A stretch of DNA of 64,000 bases, from assembly GCA_963844865.1 (NCBI GenBank), contig CAWJPY010000001.1, positions 362,069 to 426,068 on the forward strand, in the 5' to 3' direction. Each line of letters begins with the position of its first letter. Within the stretch, counting starts at the first letter, position 1. A program made the translations under genes and the position numbers. The stretch is from CAWJPY01 sp963844865 (GTDB taxonomy: Bacteria; Acidobacteriota; Thermoanaerobaculia; Thermoanaerobaculales; Sulfomarinibacteraceae). Below the pieces are notes generated by a model that saw nothing but the letters and a program-made list of their open reading frames with translations, made no database searches and was not told the DNA's origin. Shown here in pieces: positions 38,340 to 47,108 of the stretch.

Positions 38340-39644
38340 ATGGTCGGTCGGACCCCTGCTGAGCCCCCCTTCGACCCCCGCTGGCTGGAGGAGCTGACGA
38401 CGCTGTGCCGCCGCAGGAGCCTCAGCAACCCGCGCCTGGAGGACCTCTACCTGGAACGCCGCCTGGAGCTGCGGTTCGGCACCGCCTCCTCCATCGCCCA
38501 GCTGCAAGAGTGCCGGACCGACGGCGTCGCGGCCCGTTGGCACTTTCCCAATCGCACGGTGCTGACCGCCTCGAGCGGCGTGTCCAACCAGACCGTGACC
38601 GATCTGCTGTCCCGCTACGCCGATCGCAGCCACACGCCCGCCCACCGCCCTGCCCCGGCGCCGGACCTGGACCCGCCGCGAGGTTGGCGCGCCTGGGCCG
38701 AGGAGGTGGCCGGTCAGGATCGAGGCGCCGAGCTGCAGCTCGTCTACCTGGAGCGTCAGGCGGTGGTGGTGCGCAAGGATGGCTGGACCGTGGTCACGGC
38801 GCCCTCCCTGGTGCGGGTGCAGCTCCGTACCGAGGAGGAGACCAACGCCCTGCTCGCGGTGTGGGGCCACCCTCGGCTCGGGCAGTGGCTCGCCGACCTG
38901 CGCTCTCCGCCCCCGTCGCGACGGTGGTGCCCGCCGTCCGGTCTGCGAGTCCCGGTGCTGCTGACTGCCGGTACCGCCGGAGTGCTCTTCCACGAGGTGG
39001 TCGGCCACCCGGCCGAGGCCGACCTGGTCCTCTCGGGAGGCTCTCCCCTGGCCGGTCTCCGCCACGCCACCGTGGCCGCACCGACCGTGGGGGTGGTGGA
39101 CGACCCTTCACGCTTCGACCTGCCCGGCGCGTTCTCCAGCGACGACGAGGGCGTGTCGACGCGGCCCCTGGAGATCATCCGGGGCGGTCAGCTCGCCACC
39201 TGGCTGTGCGACCGCGACACCGCACCACGCCTGGACGCCGAGCCCGGACGGGGTCGGCGCGCCGCGTGGGATCGAGCGCCCGCACCCCGCGTTTCGAACC
39301 TGGTCCTCGGGGCGGGCAACGAGGACCCGGCGGCCATGGAGGCCAGCCTGCGGCGCGGCCTGGTGGTGACCCGGTTGGGGGGCGCCACCGTGGACCCCGT
39401 GTCGGGCAGGCTGGTGCTGCGCGTGGAACGCGGGTTCGAGGTGGTCAACGGCCATCGGCGCCGGCCCCTTGCCCCCTTCGAGCTGATCGGTGGGGCCCTC
39501 GAGGTGATGGCTCACCTGGACCCGGCGCTGGGATCAGACCCGACCTGCGACTGGCGGCTCGGCTGGTGCATCAAGGACGGAGCCGGGCTGCCCACCGGAT
39601 CCCAAGCGCCCTCGGTCCTGGCACAGCGGCTGGAGGTCCTGTAG
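38340..39644 (+). CDS. tldD: TldD-family metallopeptidase
   Basis: 434 residues. The zinc motif HEVVGH at 218-223 fits the HExxxH of the TldD active subunit. The surrounding AGTAGVLFHE...HPAEADLVLSG is typical. A C-terminal region with VERGFEVVNGHRRRPL is also of the family. TldD/TldE heterodimers degrade unfolded peptides and take part in RiPP leader removal and microcin B17 maturation. The stop shares one base with the start of the partner gene. Confidence 0.88.
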   Translation: MVGRTPAEPPFDPRWLEELTTLCRRRSLSNPRLEDLYLERRLELRFGTASSIAQLQECRTDGVAARWHFPNRTVLTASSGVSNQTVTDLLSRYADRSHTPAHRPAPAPDLDPPRGWRAWAEEVAGQDRGAELQLVYLERQAVVVRKDGWTVVTAPSLVRVQLRTEEETNALLAVWGHPRLGQWLADLRSPPPSRRWCPPSGLRVPVLLTAGTAGVLFHEVVGHPAEADLVLSGGSPLAGLRHATVAAPTVGVVDDPSRFDLPGAFSSDDEGVSTRPLEIIRGGQLATWLCDRDTAPRLDAEPGRGRRAAWDRAPAPRVSNLVLGAGNEDPAAMEASLRRGLVVTRLGGATVDPVSGRLVLRVERGFEVVNGHRRRPLAPFELIGGALEVMAHLDPALGSDPTCDWRLGWCIKDGAGLPTGSQAPSVLAQRLEVL

Positions 39645-40999
39645 TGGCGGGGCCCGACCTCGACCGGGAGCGGCTCGAGCACTCCACCACCATGGCTCGG
39701 GAGCTCCTCGGGCTGGCCGGGGTCGAGCGCTGGGAGGCCTTCGCGAAGGTCGCCCTCAGCCGGCGCGTCGAGACCGTGCCGGGCACGCCGCCACGGGTCG
39801 ATCGCGTGGAGGAGATGGGCGTCGCCGTCCGCACCTACCGGCGTGGCCGCAGCGGCTTCGGCGCCGCCTCGGGCAGTCACGGGGAGGCAGCCCGCCGCGC
39901 CGCGGAGGGCGCCATCGCGGCCGAGTCTCCCGCCTCCTTCGACCCGCTGCCTCCGGCCCGCCTGCTCGGGGCCAGCGACCCGACCCCGGCCCCCGACCTC
40001 GCCCCCAGGGGTTGGGCCGCCCACATCACGGACCAGCTCGCCAGCCACCTCGGTCGCCTGTCGTCGGCGAGGCTGGCGCTGCGCCGCGTCGTGGTCCAGC
40101 AGGGCTCCTTCGCCTGGCTGCTGACCACGGCCGAGGGCTTCGTCGCCGGTCACCAGGGAACCTCCACGTCGCTGCTGGCCGAGGTCCAGGTGGCCGACCA
40201 CGGCGCCGGAGTGTGGCGGGAGTGGGTCCACATCCCCGATGCCGTGACGTTCGAGGTGGAGAGCTTCGCCCGCCGCATCTCGGATCGCGCGCTGCTGTCA
40301 TGCAACCGGGTCACCACCGACTCCGGGCTCTGCGATCTCATCCTCGACCCCGAGGTCAGCTGCCGCCTGCTGGCGGCCCTGTCACCCCTGTTCGTGGCTG
40401 CCCCCTCCGGCGATGACCGTCTCTCCGGCCTCCTCAGCCGGGAAGGTCTGCTGGCCGCTCCCGCCGTCACCGTCGTCGACGACCGCACCGACCCCATGGC
40501 GCCCATCACCGGTCCGTGCGACGGCGAGGGGCTGCCCGCCCGGCGCATCCTGCTCCTGGACGAGGGCGTCCCTCGTCATCGCGTCGCTTCCTATCGCGAC
40601 GCGGTGGCGTGGGGAGAGACGCCCAGGGGCGGCGCCCTACGACTGTCCTATCGGGATTACCCGGCCACGGGGCTCGCGAATCTGCGCCTCCTCGCCACTC
40701 CCGGCCTGCCCCCCGCGGAGCTCCTGGCCGCCACCGACCGCGCCCTGTACCTGATCAGGCCCCTCGCGCCCACGGTCGTGGACCCTGCGGCCGACGCCTA
40801 CCGCATCGTCGCGTCCGGCGTCTGGATCCGTGAGCACAGGATCGGTGGCTGGCACCCGGTGGTCGAGCTCAAGGGGAGCCTGTCGCGCCTGCTGCGCCGC
40901 ATCGAAGCCGTCGGCACCGATCTCTCCTGGTTCCAGACCGAGCACGGCTGCGTGGGCACGCCGTCCGTCCTGGTACGGCGTCAGCCGGTGGTGGGGTAG
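39644..40999 (+). CDS. pmbA: TldE/PmbA-family protein
   Basis: 451 residues from a GTG at 39644. The N-terminal half has RRVETVPGTPPRVDRVEEMGVAV and YRRGRSGFGAASG, the usual TldE opening. There is no HExxxH motif, as expected for the inactive partner. It pairs with the TldD-like protein encoded directly before it. The open frame extends far upstream only as a shadow of tldD. The relation to the lasso-type genes 11 kb away is not evident. Confidence 0.85.
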   Translation: MAGPDLDRERLEHSTTMARELLGLAGVERWEAFAKVALSRRVETVPGTPPRVDRVEEMGVAVRTYRRGRSGFGAASGSHGEAARRAAEGAIAAESPASFDPLPPARLLGASDPTPAPDLAPRGWAAHITDQLASHLGRLSSARLALRRVVVQQGSFAWLLTTAEGFVAGHQGTSTSLLAEVQVADHGAGVWREWVHIPDAVTFEVESFARRISDRALLSCNRVTTDSGLCDLILDPEVSCRLLAALSPLFVAAPSGDDRLSGLLSREGLLAAPAVTVVDDRTDPMAPITGPCDGEGLPARRILLLDEGVPRHRVASYRDAVAWGETPRGGALRLSYRDYPATGLANLRLLATPGLPPAELLAATDRALYLIRPLAPTVVDPAADAYRIVASGVWIREHRIGGWHPVVELKGSLSRLLRRIEAVGTDLSWFQTEHGCVGTPSVLVRRQPVVG

Positions 41000-41012
41000 C
41001 TCGGAGGGTCCG

Positions 41013-41924
41013 CTACCGGAGGTGTGCCTCCCCGGACACGTTGCCCACCTCCGGCATCCCCCACGGAACCTCCTTCTTGGCGCCCTCGCCAGGAGAGGCG
41101 GCCGGCGTCGGTGGCGGCAGCCGGGGCGTGGGGACGGCGCGCGTCACCGGTGGGCGAGGCGGAGGCGGTGCGGGTGCCGGGGATGGGGACGGAGCCGGGA
41201 CCGGAGCCGGTTCCGCCGTGGGCGTCGGCTGCGCGCCCGCGGCCTCAGCGTGAGCTTCGCGCTGGTCCTGCTTCGTGAACCGCTGCTCCACCGCCGCCAC
41301 CTTCTTCGGCTCGAGGTAGCTCATGGGGGCGGTTTGCGTGAACTCCTCGCCCTCGGAGTGCCGGATCAGCGCGCCGAGCTGGAGCTTGGACGAGAGCACC
41401 TCGGGGTTCACGGCCGGGTCCGCCAGCTCGGGGGCGAACTTGTAGGCGCGCTCGAAGTAGTGGAGCGCGCGGGAGGCATGTCCCGTCTGCTCCTCGAGCA
41501 GACCCAGGTAGAAGTTGCACCAGCCGTGGCCGGTGAGGAGCTTCAGGCAGCGCTTGTACGCGCCGCGGGCCGCATCCACGTCGCGCTCCCGCTGCTTCAC
41601 CAGACCGATCCGGAACCACGCCTCGTACAGCCGTGGATCCTCGCGCAGGGCGTCGCGATACACGCGCACCGCGTCCTTCGGCCACCCTCGTTCGAACAGC
41701 ATGGTGCCCAGGTCCACGAGCTCGAAGGGCGTGAGCTTGTCCTGCTGGGCAAGCTCCCAGTAGTACCGGATGGTCTGATCCTGGGGGTCGTCCGGGTTCA
41801 GCCAGCGCATGAAGATGGGCTCGCCGGCCTCCCGTTCGGCCGGCGCACCCATGGTGTTGCCGCCCGCCGCCATCACCCCCAGGCAGCACAGGACAACGCC
41901 GATGTGTGCAACCCGTGCCCTCAT
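41013..41924 (-). CDS. TPR-repeat protein with signal peptide
   Basis: 303 residues. Signal peptide at 1-25. Three or four tetratricopeptide repeats occupy about 55-175 (DLGTMLFERGWPKDAVRVYRDALREDPRLYE, then GLVKQRERDVDAARGAYKRCLK, then GLLEEQTGHASRALHYFERAYKFAPE in part). The tail from about residue 225 is a long Pro/Ala low-complexity linker. Probably a periplasmic scaffold. It is downstream of the MXAN_5187-type gene by 3 bases, so it is in the same operon. Confidence 0.8.
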   Translation of the reverse strand: MRARVAHIGVVLCCLGVMAAGGNTMGAPAEREAGEPIFMRWLNPDDPQDQTIRYYWELAQQDKLTPFELVDLGTMLFERGWPKDAVRVYRDALREDPRLYEAWFRIGLVKQRERDVDAARGAYKRCLKLLTGHGWCNFYLGLLEEQTGHASRALHYFERAYKFAPELADPAVNPEVLSSKLQLGALIRHSEGEEFTQTAPMSYLEPKKVAAVEQRFTKQDQREAHAEAAGAQPTPTAEPAPVPAPSPSPAPAPPPPRPPVTRAVPTPRLPPPTPAASPGEGAKKEVPWGMPEVGNVSGEAHLR

Positions 41925-41927
41925 CTC

Positions 41928-42488
41928 TCACTCCTCTCTCTTCGCCGTCGGTCCCTTGCGGGCCGCGAGCCTGACCTTGCCGTCCGTCACGAGGATGTCG
42001 AGCTGGACGTCCCCCCCGAGGCGTTTGGAGAGCTTGGCGCGCTCCGCGGCGACGTGCTCATCGAATGCCTGTCGGTCGAGGCCGACCTGCTCCCCCTGGG
42101 CCCGCTTGGCGGCCACATAGTGATCATAGAGCGCCGGTTCCTCGCCCGGTGATACGGACGCAGCGGACGCCGCGTTGGGGGGGCCCGGTCTCGTCCTCCC
42201 TTCCTCGGCGGGCGCTGCCTGGCGGATCCGACCCTCCTCGCGCGCTCTCAGCATGCGGTTCCAGTTCTGTGTGTAGGCGGTGAATCGGTGCTGGAGCTGC
42301 TCGACTTGGAACCGCTCGGCCCGCTGCCGGGACGGCTGCTGGGTGATGGTGCGCAGCCGGCGCTCGATGCGCTCCTGAGCATCCAGGGGAGGCACCCTCA
42401 GGTCCCCCGCAAAGTACCGTTCCCAATCCCGGATCAGGTCGCGCAAAGCCTTCTCCAACAGCGCGATCTGCCCACCCACGCTCATCAC
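41928..42488 (-). CDS. MXAN_5187 C-terminal-domain-like protein
   Basis: 186 residues, cytosolic. The N-terminal helical region (ALLEKALRDLIRDWERYFAGD) has YFAGD-x-R-x-P-P. It is followed by QQPSRQRAERFQVEQLQHRFTAYTQNWNRML. The last 70 residues (ALYDHYVAAKRAQGEQVGLDRQAF ... LDILVTDGKVRLAAR) match my memory of the MXAN_5187 C-terminal domain seen in myxobacteria and Acidobacteriota. Function unknown. It is divergent from selA with only 14 bases between starts. Confidence 0.7.
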   Translation of the reverse strand: MMSVGGQIALLEKALRDLIRDWERYFAGDLRVPPLDAQERIERRLRTITQQPSRQRAERFQVEQLQHRFTAYTQNWNRMLRAREEGRIRQAAPAEEGRTRPGPPNAASAASVSPGEEPALYDHYVAAKRAQGEQVGLDRQAFDEHVAAERAKLSKRLGGDVQLDILVTDGKVRLAARKGPTAKREE

Positions 42489-42502
42489 GCCCCCCTGTTA
42501 CA

Positions 42503-43909
42503 ATGGCCCCCGTGCCACCATCCGTGAGCCACATACCCGCGATCCACAAGGTGCTGGCGCGGCCCCCCGTGCGGGATGCCGTCGCCACCTACGGCCGAGC
42601 CCGCGTCACAGCCGCCTGCCGCCAAGCGGTGGCCAGGCTGCGCCGCCGCGTGCTCAACGAAGAGCTCACCGGAAAGGCATTCGAGGCGGCCTGCGCGCAC
42701 TTGGATGAAGAGATCCTCCATGATCTGATCGCCACCACACGCCCCGCGTATCCGGAGGTCATCAACGCCAGCGGAGTGATCATCCACACCAACCTGGGGA
42801 GGGCGCCGCTGCCCCCGGATGCGCCGGGCTCCCCAGCATCATACCTCGCCCTGGAGTACGACCTCGAGCGTGGCGTGCGCGGGCAGCGCCTGGCACCCCT
42901 CAGAGCGCGCCTGGCCCACCTGTGCGGGGCCGAGTGGGCGGTGATGGTGAACAACAACGCCGCCGCGGTCCTCCTGATCCTGAGCGCCCATGCCTCCGGT
43001 CGAGAGGTCATCGTCTCCCGCGGGCAGCTCATCGAGATCGGAGGCTCCTTTCGGCTCCCGGACGTAATGAGCGCCTCGGGCTGTCGGCTGGTAGAGGTCG
43101 GCTGCACCAACCGCACCCATCTCGCCGACTACGAGCGTGCCGTCACCTCGGAGACGGCGGCCATCCTGGTGGCCCACCACTCCAACTTCCGCATGCTCGG
43201 GTTCACGACCTCGCCGCCCCTCGACGACCTGGCGGCCCTGGCGCACAGCTTCGAGCTGCCCCTCGTCGTGGACCAGGGCTCCGGCTGCCTGTACGACCTC
43301 AGGCGCTGGGACCTGGAGCCCGAGCCCACCGTCGTCGAGCTGCTCGCCAGGGGCGTCGACATGGTCTGCTTCTCCGGCGACAAGCTGCTGGGCGGCCCCC
43401 AGGGGGGGATCGTGGTCGGCGCCCGGCGTTGGGTCGAGCCCCTCGGCGCCCACCCGCTGTACCGGGCCCTCCGACCGGACAAGACGGCGCTGGTCACCAT
43501 GGACCGGGTGGTGGAGGCCCATCTCGCCGGCCACCTCGACGACCTGCCGCTCTACGCCATGCTCTCCACCTCCGAGGCAGAGCTGGGCCGCCGTGCCCGG
43601 CGGCTGGCACGCCGGCTGCGCTCCCACGGCGTCGAGGTCGAGGTGGTGGCCATGCGCGCCACCCTCGGCGGCGGCACCACCCCCGCCGAGACCATCCCCA
43701 GCCGCGGCCTCGCCCTGGCCGGAGGACAGGCCCTCGCCGACCGGCTGCGGGCCGGGGCGCCGCCGGTGATCGGCCGCCTCGAGGAGGATCGTCTGCTCCT
43801 CGACCTGCGGACCGTGCTCCCGGATCGAGACCGTGAGCTGGAGCGCACCTTGCTGGCAGCCCGCCAGCCTGCCCCGCCCAGCTCGGGTCCGGGATCAACC
43901 CAGGGGTGA
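42503..43909 (+). CDS. selA: L-seryl-tRNA(Sec) selenium transferase
   Basis: 468 residues. A PLP enzyme of the SelA family. The opening has IPAIHKVLARP, then VINASGVIIHTNLGRAPLP, NNNAAAVLLIL, EVGCTNRTHL and VDQGSGCLYDL. The PLP lysine is K294 in CFSGDKLLGGPQGG. It converts Ser-tRNA(Sec) to Sec-tRNA(Sec). SelB, SelD and tRNA-Sec are not in the window. The ATG at 42503 leaves 14 bases to the divergent gene, so a later start (GTG near 42524) is possible. The last 15 bases overlap the convergent prepilin peptidase gene. Confidence 0.95.
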   Translation: MAPVPPSVSHIPAIHKVLARPPVRDAVATYGRARVTAACRQAVARLRRRVLNEELTGKAFEAACAHLDEEILHDLIATTRPAYPEVINASGVIIHTNLGRAPLPPDAPGSPASYLALEYDLERGVRGQRLAPLRARLAHLCGAEWAVMVNNNAAAVLLILSAHASGREVIVSRGQLIEIGGSFRLPDVMSASGCRLVEVGCTNRTHLADYERAVTSETAAILVAHHSNFRMLGFTTSPPLDDLAALAHSFELPLVVDQGSGCLYDLRRWDLEPEPTVVELLARGVDMVCFSGDKLLGGPQGGIVVGARRWVEPLGAHPLYRALRPDKTALVTMDRVVEAHLAGHLDDLPLYAMLSTSEAELGRRARRLARRLRSHGVEVEVVAMRATLGGGTTPAETIPSRGLALAGGQALADRLRAGAPPVIGRLEEDRLLLDLRTVLPDRDRELERTLLAARQPAPPSSGPGSTQG

Positions 43910-44686
43910 GGCCCCCAGAAGAGCCACCCACCCCGCCGGGAGAATGAGGTAGATCCAGAGCAGGGCGGCGGCCGCCAGGAAGGTGCCGAAGGGCAGCGCC
44001 GTCTTGCCGCTGCCCCGTCCCGCGGCGATGAGCCCCAGGCCCACGATGGCGCCGAGCAGGGCGGCGATCATGAGGACCCACAGGCAGCCCTGGAGGCCGA
44101 CCACCGCGCCGATGGCGGCGAGGTACTTCACGTCCCCCCAGCCCATGCCCTCGACGCCCCGCCACAGGCGGTAGAGCACGATCACCAGGGCGGGCAGGGC
44201 AGCGCCCACGATCGCTCCGGCCACCGAACCGCCGAAGGAGGCGAGCCCGCCGAACCAGGAGCAGGCGAGCCCGAGGAGGATCGCCGGGTAGGTCATGACG
44301 TCGGGCAGGAGCTGATGCTCCAGGTCGATGAGGCCGAGGGCCAGGGAGAGCCAGGCGAAGAGGAGCACCTCGAGGCCGACCAGAGTGAGCCCGTACTCCA
44401 ACAGGGTGAGGACGGCCAGGCCCGCCGCCGCGGCCTCCACCAACGGGTAGCGGACCGAGATGGGCGCCCCACAGCTCCGGCAGCGCGCCCGCAGCAGGAG
44501 CCAGGACAGGATCGGGATGTTGTCGTACCAGCGGATCGGCGCCCCGCACGCCGGGCAGGCGGAGCGGGGGCTGACGATGGACCGGCGCCGGGGTACCCGG
44601 TGGATCACCACGTTGAGGAAGGACCCCACCACCGCGCCCACCGCCAGGGCGTACAGGATCAGGTAGGGACGCATCCAGTCAGCCAT
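43895..44686 (-). CDS. Prepilin peptidase (PilD family)
   Basis: 263 residues with eight predicted spans. The N-terminal domain has GSFLNVVIHRVPRR and the two cysteine pairs CPACG and CRSCG. The catalytic aspartates are in LIDLEHQLLPD and GWGDVKYL. It cleaves and N-methylates type IV pilin-like prepilins at the inner membrane. Its first 28 bases overlap the end of the upstream GT4 gene; a second ATG at 44674 would shorten that. It is the last gene of the polysaccharide operon, an unusual location. Confidence 0.93.
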   Translation of the reverse strand: MADWMRPYLILYALAVGAVVGSFLNVVIHRVPRRRSIVSPRSACPACGAPIRWYDNIPILSWLLLRARCRSCGAPISVRYPLVEAAAAGLAVLTLLEYGLTLVGLEVLLFAWLSLALGLIDLEHQLLPDVMTYPAILLGLACSWFGGLASFGGSVAGAIVGAALPALVIVLYRLWRGVEGMGWGDVKYLAAIGAVVGLQGCLWVLMIAALLGAIVGLGLIAAGRGSGKTALPFGTFLAAAALLWIYLILPAGWVALLGASPLG

Positions 44687-45807
44687 TCGTAGAGCTCCTC
44701 CTGGCGACGCACCATGTCCTCGATGTCGAACTCCTCCAGGTGGTCCGGCGCCGCCGCCGCCAGCCGCCGCCTGAGCGCATCGTCGGCCAGCAGCGCCACC
44801 ACCCGATCGGCCAGGCCCTCGACGTCCCCGGCCGCGACCAGGAAGCCGTTCTCCCCGTCACGGACCACCTCGACCGTCCCGTCGACGGCGGAGGCCACCA
44901 CCGGCACGCCCGCCGCCAGGGACTCTACCACCGCCCGCGGCAGGCCCTCGTGGCGGGAGCTGAGCACCGACACCCGGGTCGCCGCCAGGAGGGCGGGCAC
45001 GTCGTCCCACCAGCCGGGAAAGCGCATCCGCTCGGCCACGCCCAAGCGGCCGGCCAGCTCCTCCGCCGCGGGGCGCAGGGCGCCGTCCCCCACCATCACG
45101 AACCACGCCTCGGGCACTCGTGAGGCCACCAGGGCGGCCATGCGCACGAAGTCGAGCGGCGCCTTCTGGGGCTTGAAGTTGCCGATCTGCACCACGAGCG
45201 GCGCGTCCGCCGGCACCCCCAGCCGCTCGGCCACGCCGGTGGGATCACCGTGACGGACGCGATCGAGCTCGACGCCGGAGCGGATGAGCGACACCCCGTC
45301 GGCCGTGAACAGGCCCAGCTCCACACCGCGACGCCTGTCGGCCTCCGAGACCGTCACGAAGTGATCGGTCCAGGCCGCCGCCAGCCGTTCCGCCGCGAAG
45401 AAGAGGGCCCGCACCGCCACCGGCTGCAGGGGCGTGAAGCCGAAGCCGTGGATGGAGTGGACCACCACCGGCACCCGCTCCAGACGCGCCGCGAAACGGC
45501 CCACGATCCCCGCCTTGGAGGAGTGGGTGTGCACCACGCGCGGGCCGAAGGCCCGAATGGCGGCCCGCAACGCTCGGACAGCACCCACGTCACGGACCGG
45601 CGCGACCTGGCGCACGAGCTGGGGGACCGGCCGCAGCCACACGTCCCGCAGGCCCGCGACCTCCCCGTCCAGCACCGCCCCCGGGCCCCAGGCCAGGCCG
45701 GGCGTGAAACGGTCCCGGTCCAGATGCTCGACCGTGTAGAGCGTGTTGCGCTGGGCGCCGCCCAGCTCGAGGCGCGTGATCACGTGCAGGACCCGGGTCC
45801 GGCTCAC
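44659..45807 (-). CDS. GT4-family glycosyltransferase
   Basis: 382 residues from a GTG at 45807 overlapping the previous stop (GTGA). A GT-B enzyme. The N-terminal domain begins RVLHVITRLELGGAQRNTLY. The donor-binding C-terminal domain has VQIGNFKPQKAPLDFVRMAAL and the EX7E region, SRHEGLPRAVVESLAAGVPV. Probably adds a sugar to an undecaprenyl-linked glycan. Sugar identity is not predictable. Confidence 0.9.
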   Translation of the reverse strand: MSRTRVLHVITRLELGGAQRNTLYTVEHLDRDRFTPGLAWGPGAVLDGEVAGLRDVWLRPVPQLVRQVAPVRDVGAVRALRAAIRAFGPRVVHTHSSKAGIVGRFAARLERVPVVVHSIHGFGFTPLQPVAVRALFFAAERLAAAWTDHFVTVSEADRRRGVELGLFTADGVSLIRSGVELDRVRHGDPTGVAERLGVPADAPLVVQIGNFKPQKAPLDFVRMAALVASRVPEAWFVMVGDGALRPAAEELAGRLGVAERMRFPGWWDDVPALLAATRVSVLSSRHEGLPRAVVESLAAGVPVVASAVDGTVEVVRDGENGFLVAAGDVEGLADRVVALLADDALRRRLAAAAPDHLEEFDIEDMVRRQEELYEWLTGCVPT

Positions 45808-47108
45808 CCCTGGTCCTCGCGCCGGAGCAGACGGCGCGCCGCGCTCATGCCATCCAGGATGGCGTCCTCCATGGCCGAGTACTTCCACTCCGCCCAGCGT
45901 CCGGCGAGCACCACGTCGTGTGACCGCACAAAGGACCGGAGGGTGGACACTGCCTGGCGGCGACGGAGGTCGAAGACCACGTAGGCCGGGTCCAGCACCT
46001 TCAGCACCCGGACCCGCACCCGGCCGGGATCGAGCAGCCCGCGCTCCTCGAGTGCCCGCTCGGCCGTCGCCGCCAGCGTCTCCAGATCGCCACCGTCCGG
46101 CTCCAGGCTGATCTCCACCGACACGGTGTGGCAGCCATCGGGGGCCACGCGACCGTGGTTGGAGGGGAAGCCGACCCGGTAGAACGGCAGCTCCGCCGCC
46201 GGGTAGTACAGCCAGTGCTGTGTCGAGGGCGGCGCCCCCTCGACGCCCAGCGCCAGGTTGAGCACCCGCACCCAGCGCAGGGCGCGCCTGGCCGTCGCCG
46301 CTTCCTCGGGCAGCTCGCCCACCACCAGGTCCAGCAGGTGGGGGAGCGCCGTCGTCGCCACCATCGTCGAGTAGGGCAGCGTGTCGCCAGCAGCGGTCTC
46401 CACCCAGCGCTCGTCCAGGTTGACGGCCACCACCTCGGCACCGAGGCGCAGGCCCGCGACCCGCTGCGCCACCGCGTCTGGCAACATCCGGATTCCGCCC
46501 TCGGCGGGATAACGGAAGGTGGCGTTGTATCCCACGGCGGCGGTGTGCAGGCCGAGCGCACCGTCCACCACCTCCTCCAGGCTCGGCTTGGGCACGTATC
46601 GCCCCACCCAGTCCAGGCTCAGCTCCTCGGGCCGTGCCCGGTAGAGCTTGCTGTTGTACGGGAAGAAGAAGTGACGCGCCAGGCCCTCGCCGAACCGGTC
46701 CAGGACCCAGTCACGGAAGTTCTCGGGCTCGTCCCCCGGCCCGCGCGCCCAGGCCTTGATGAAGCCGAGCAGGCAGTCGCGGCGGACCACGGGGTCGAGG
46801 TCCGCCGTGTGGATCTGGATCGGGTAGGGCGCTTGCCGATCCCCGACCACCACCGCCGCGCGCCGGCGGTGCTCGGCCAGGCGCTCCCACACGCCGAGCT
46901 CCCGCAGCCACACCTCCGTCTCGGGTCGCGCCACGTGCAGCAGGTGGCCCGTGGAGTCGAAGGTGAAGCCGTCCCGGCTCTCGCTGCGGCAGGCGCCGCC
47001 CGGCTCGAGCTCCCGCTCCAGCACCGGGGCCTCGACCCCGGCGACGGCCAACCGCTCGGCGGCCACCAGGCCGGTCAGCCCGCCGCCCAGGATGAGGGGC
47101 GTCCTCAT
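45804..47108 (-). CDS. FAD-dependent amine-oxidase-like protein (protoporphyrinogen oxidase/UDP-galactopyranose mutase-like)
   Basis: 434 residues from the ATG at 47108, overlapping the upstream stop (ATGA). The N-terminal dinucleotide motif is LILGGGLTGLVAAERLA, with an acidic FAD residue in VLERELEPGGACRSE. The central part is ARHFFFPYNSKLYRARPEELS. The late segment DVVLAGRWAEWKYSAMEDAI matches the FAD-binding end of this superfamily. In glycan operons such proteins act on nucleotide sugars or lipid-linked sugars. The specific substrate is unclear. Confidence 0.82.
   Translation of the reverse strand: MRTPLILGGGLTGLVAAERLAVAGVEAPVLERELEPGGACRSESRDGFTFDSTGHLLHVARPETEVWLRELGVWERLAEHRRRAAVVVGDRQAPYPIQIHTADLDPVVRRDCLLGFIKAWARGPGDEPENFRDWVLDRFGEGLARHFFFPYNSKLYRARPEELSLDWVGRYVPKPSLEEVVDGALGLHTAAVGYNATFRYPAEGGIRMLPDAVAQRVAGLRLGAEVVAVNLDERWVETAAGDTLPYSTMVATTALPHLLDLVVGELPEEAATARRALRWVRVLNLALGVEGAPPSTQHWLYYPAAELPFYRVGFPSNHGRVAPDGCHTVSVEISLEPDGGDLETLAATAERALEERGLLDPGRVRVRVLKVLDPAYVVFDLRRRQAVSTLRSFVRSHDVVLAGRWAEWKYSAMEDAILDGMSAARRLLRREDQG

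Noticed and set aside
38405..39643. N-terminal extension of the PmbA-like frame
   Set aside because: It overlaps tldD in another frame and is low-complexity; the GTG at 39644 gives the normal family start.
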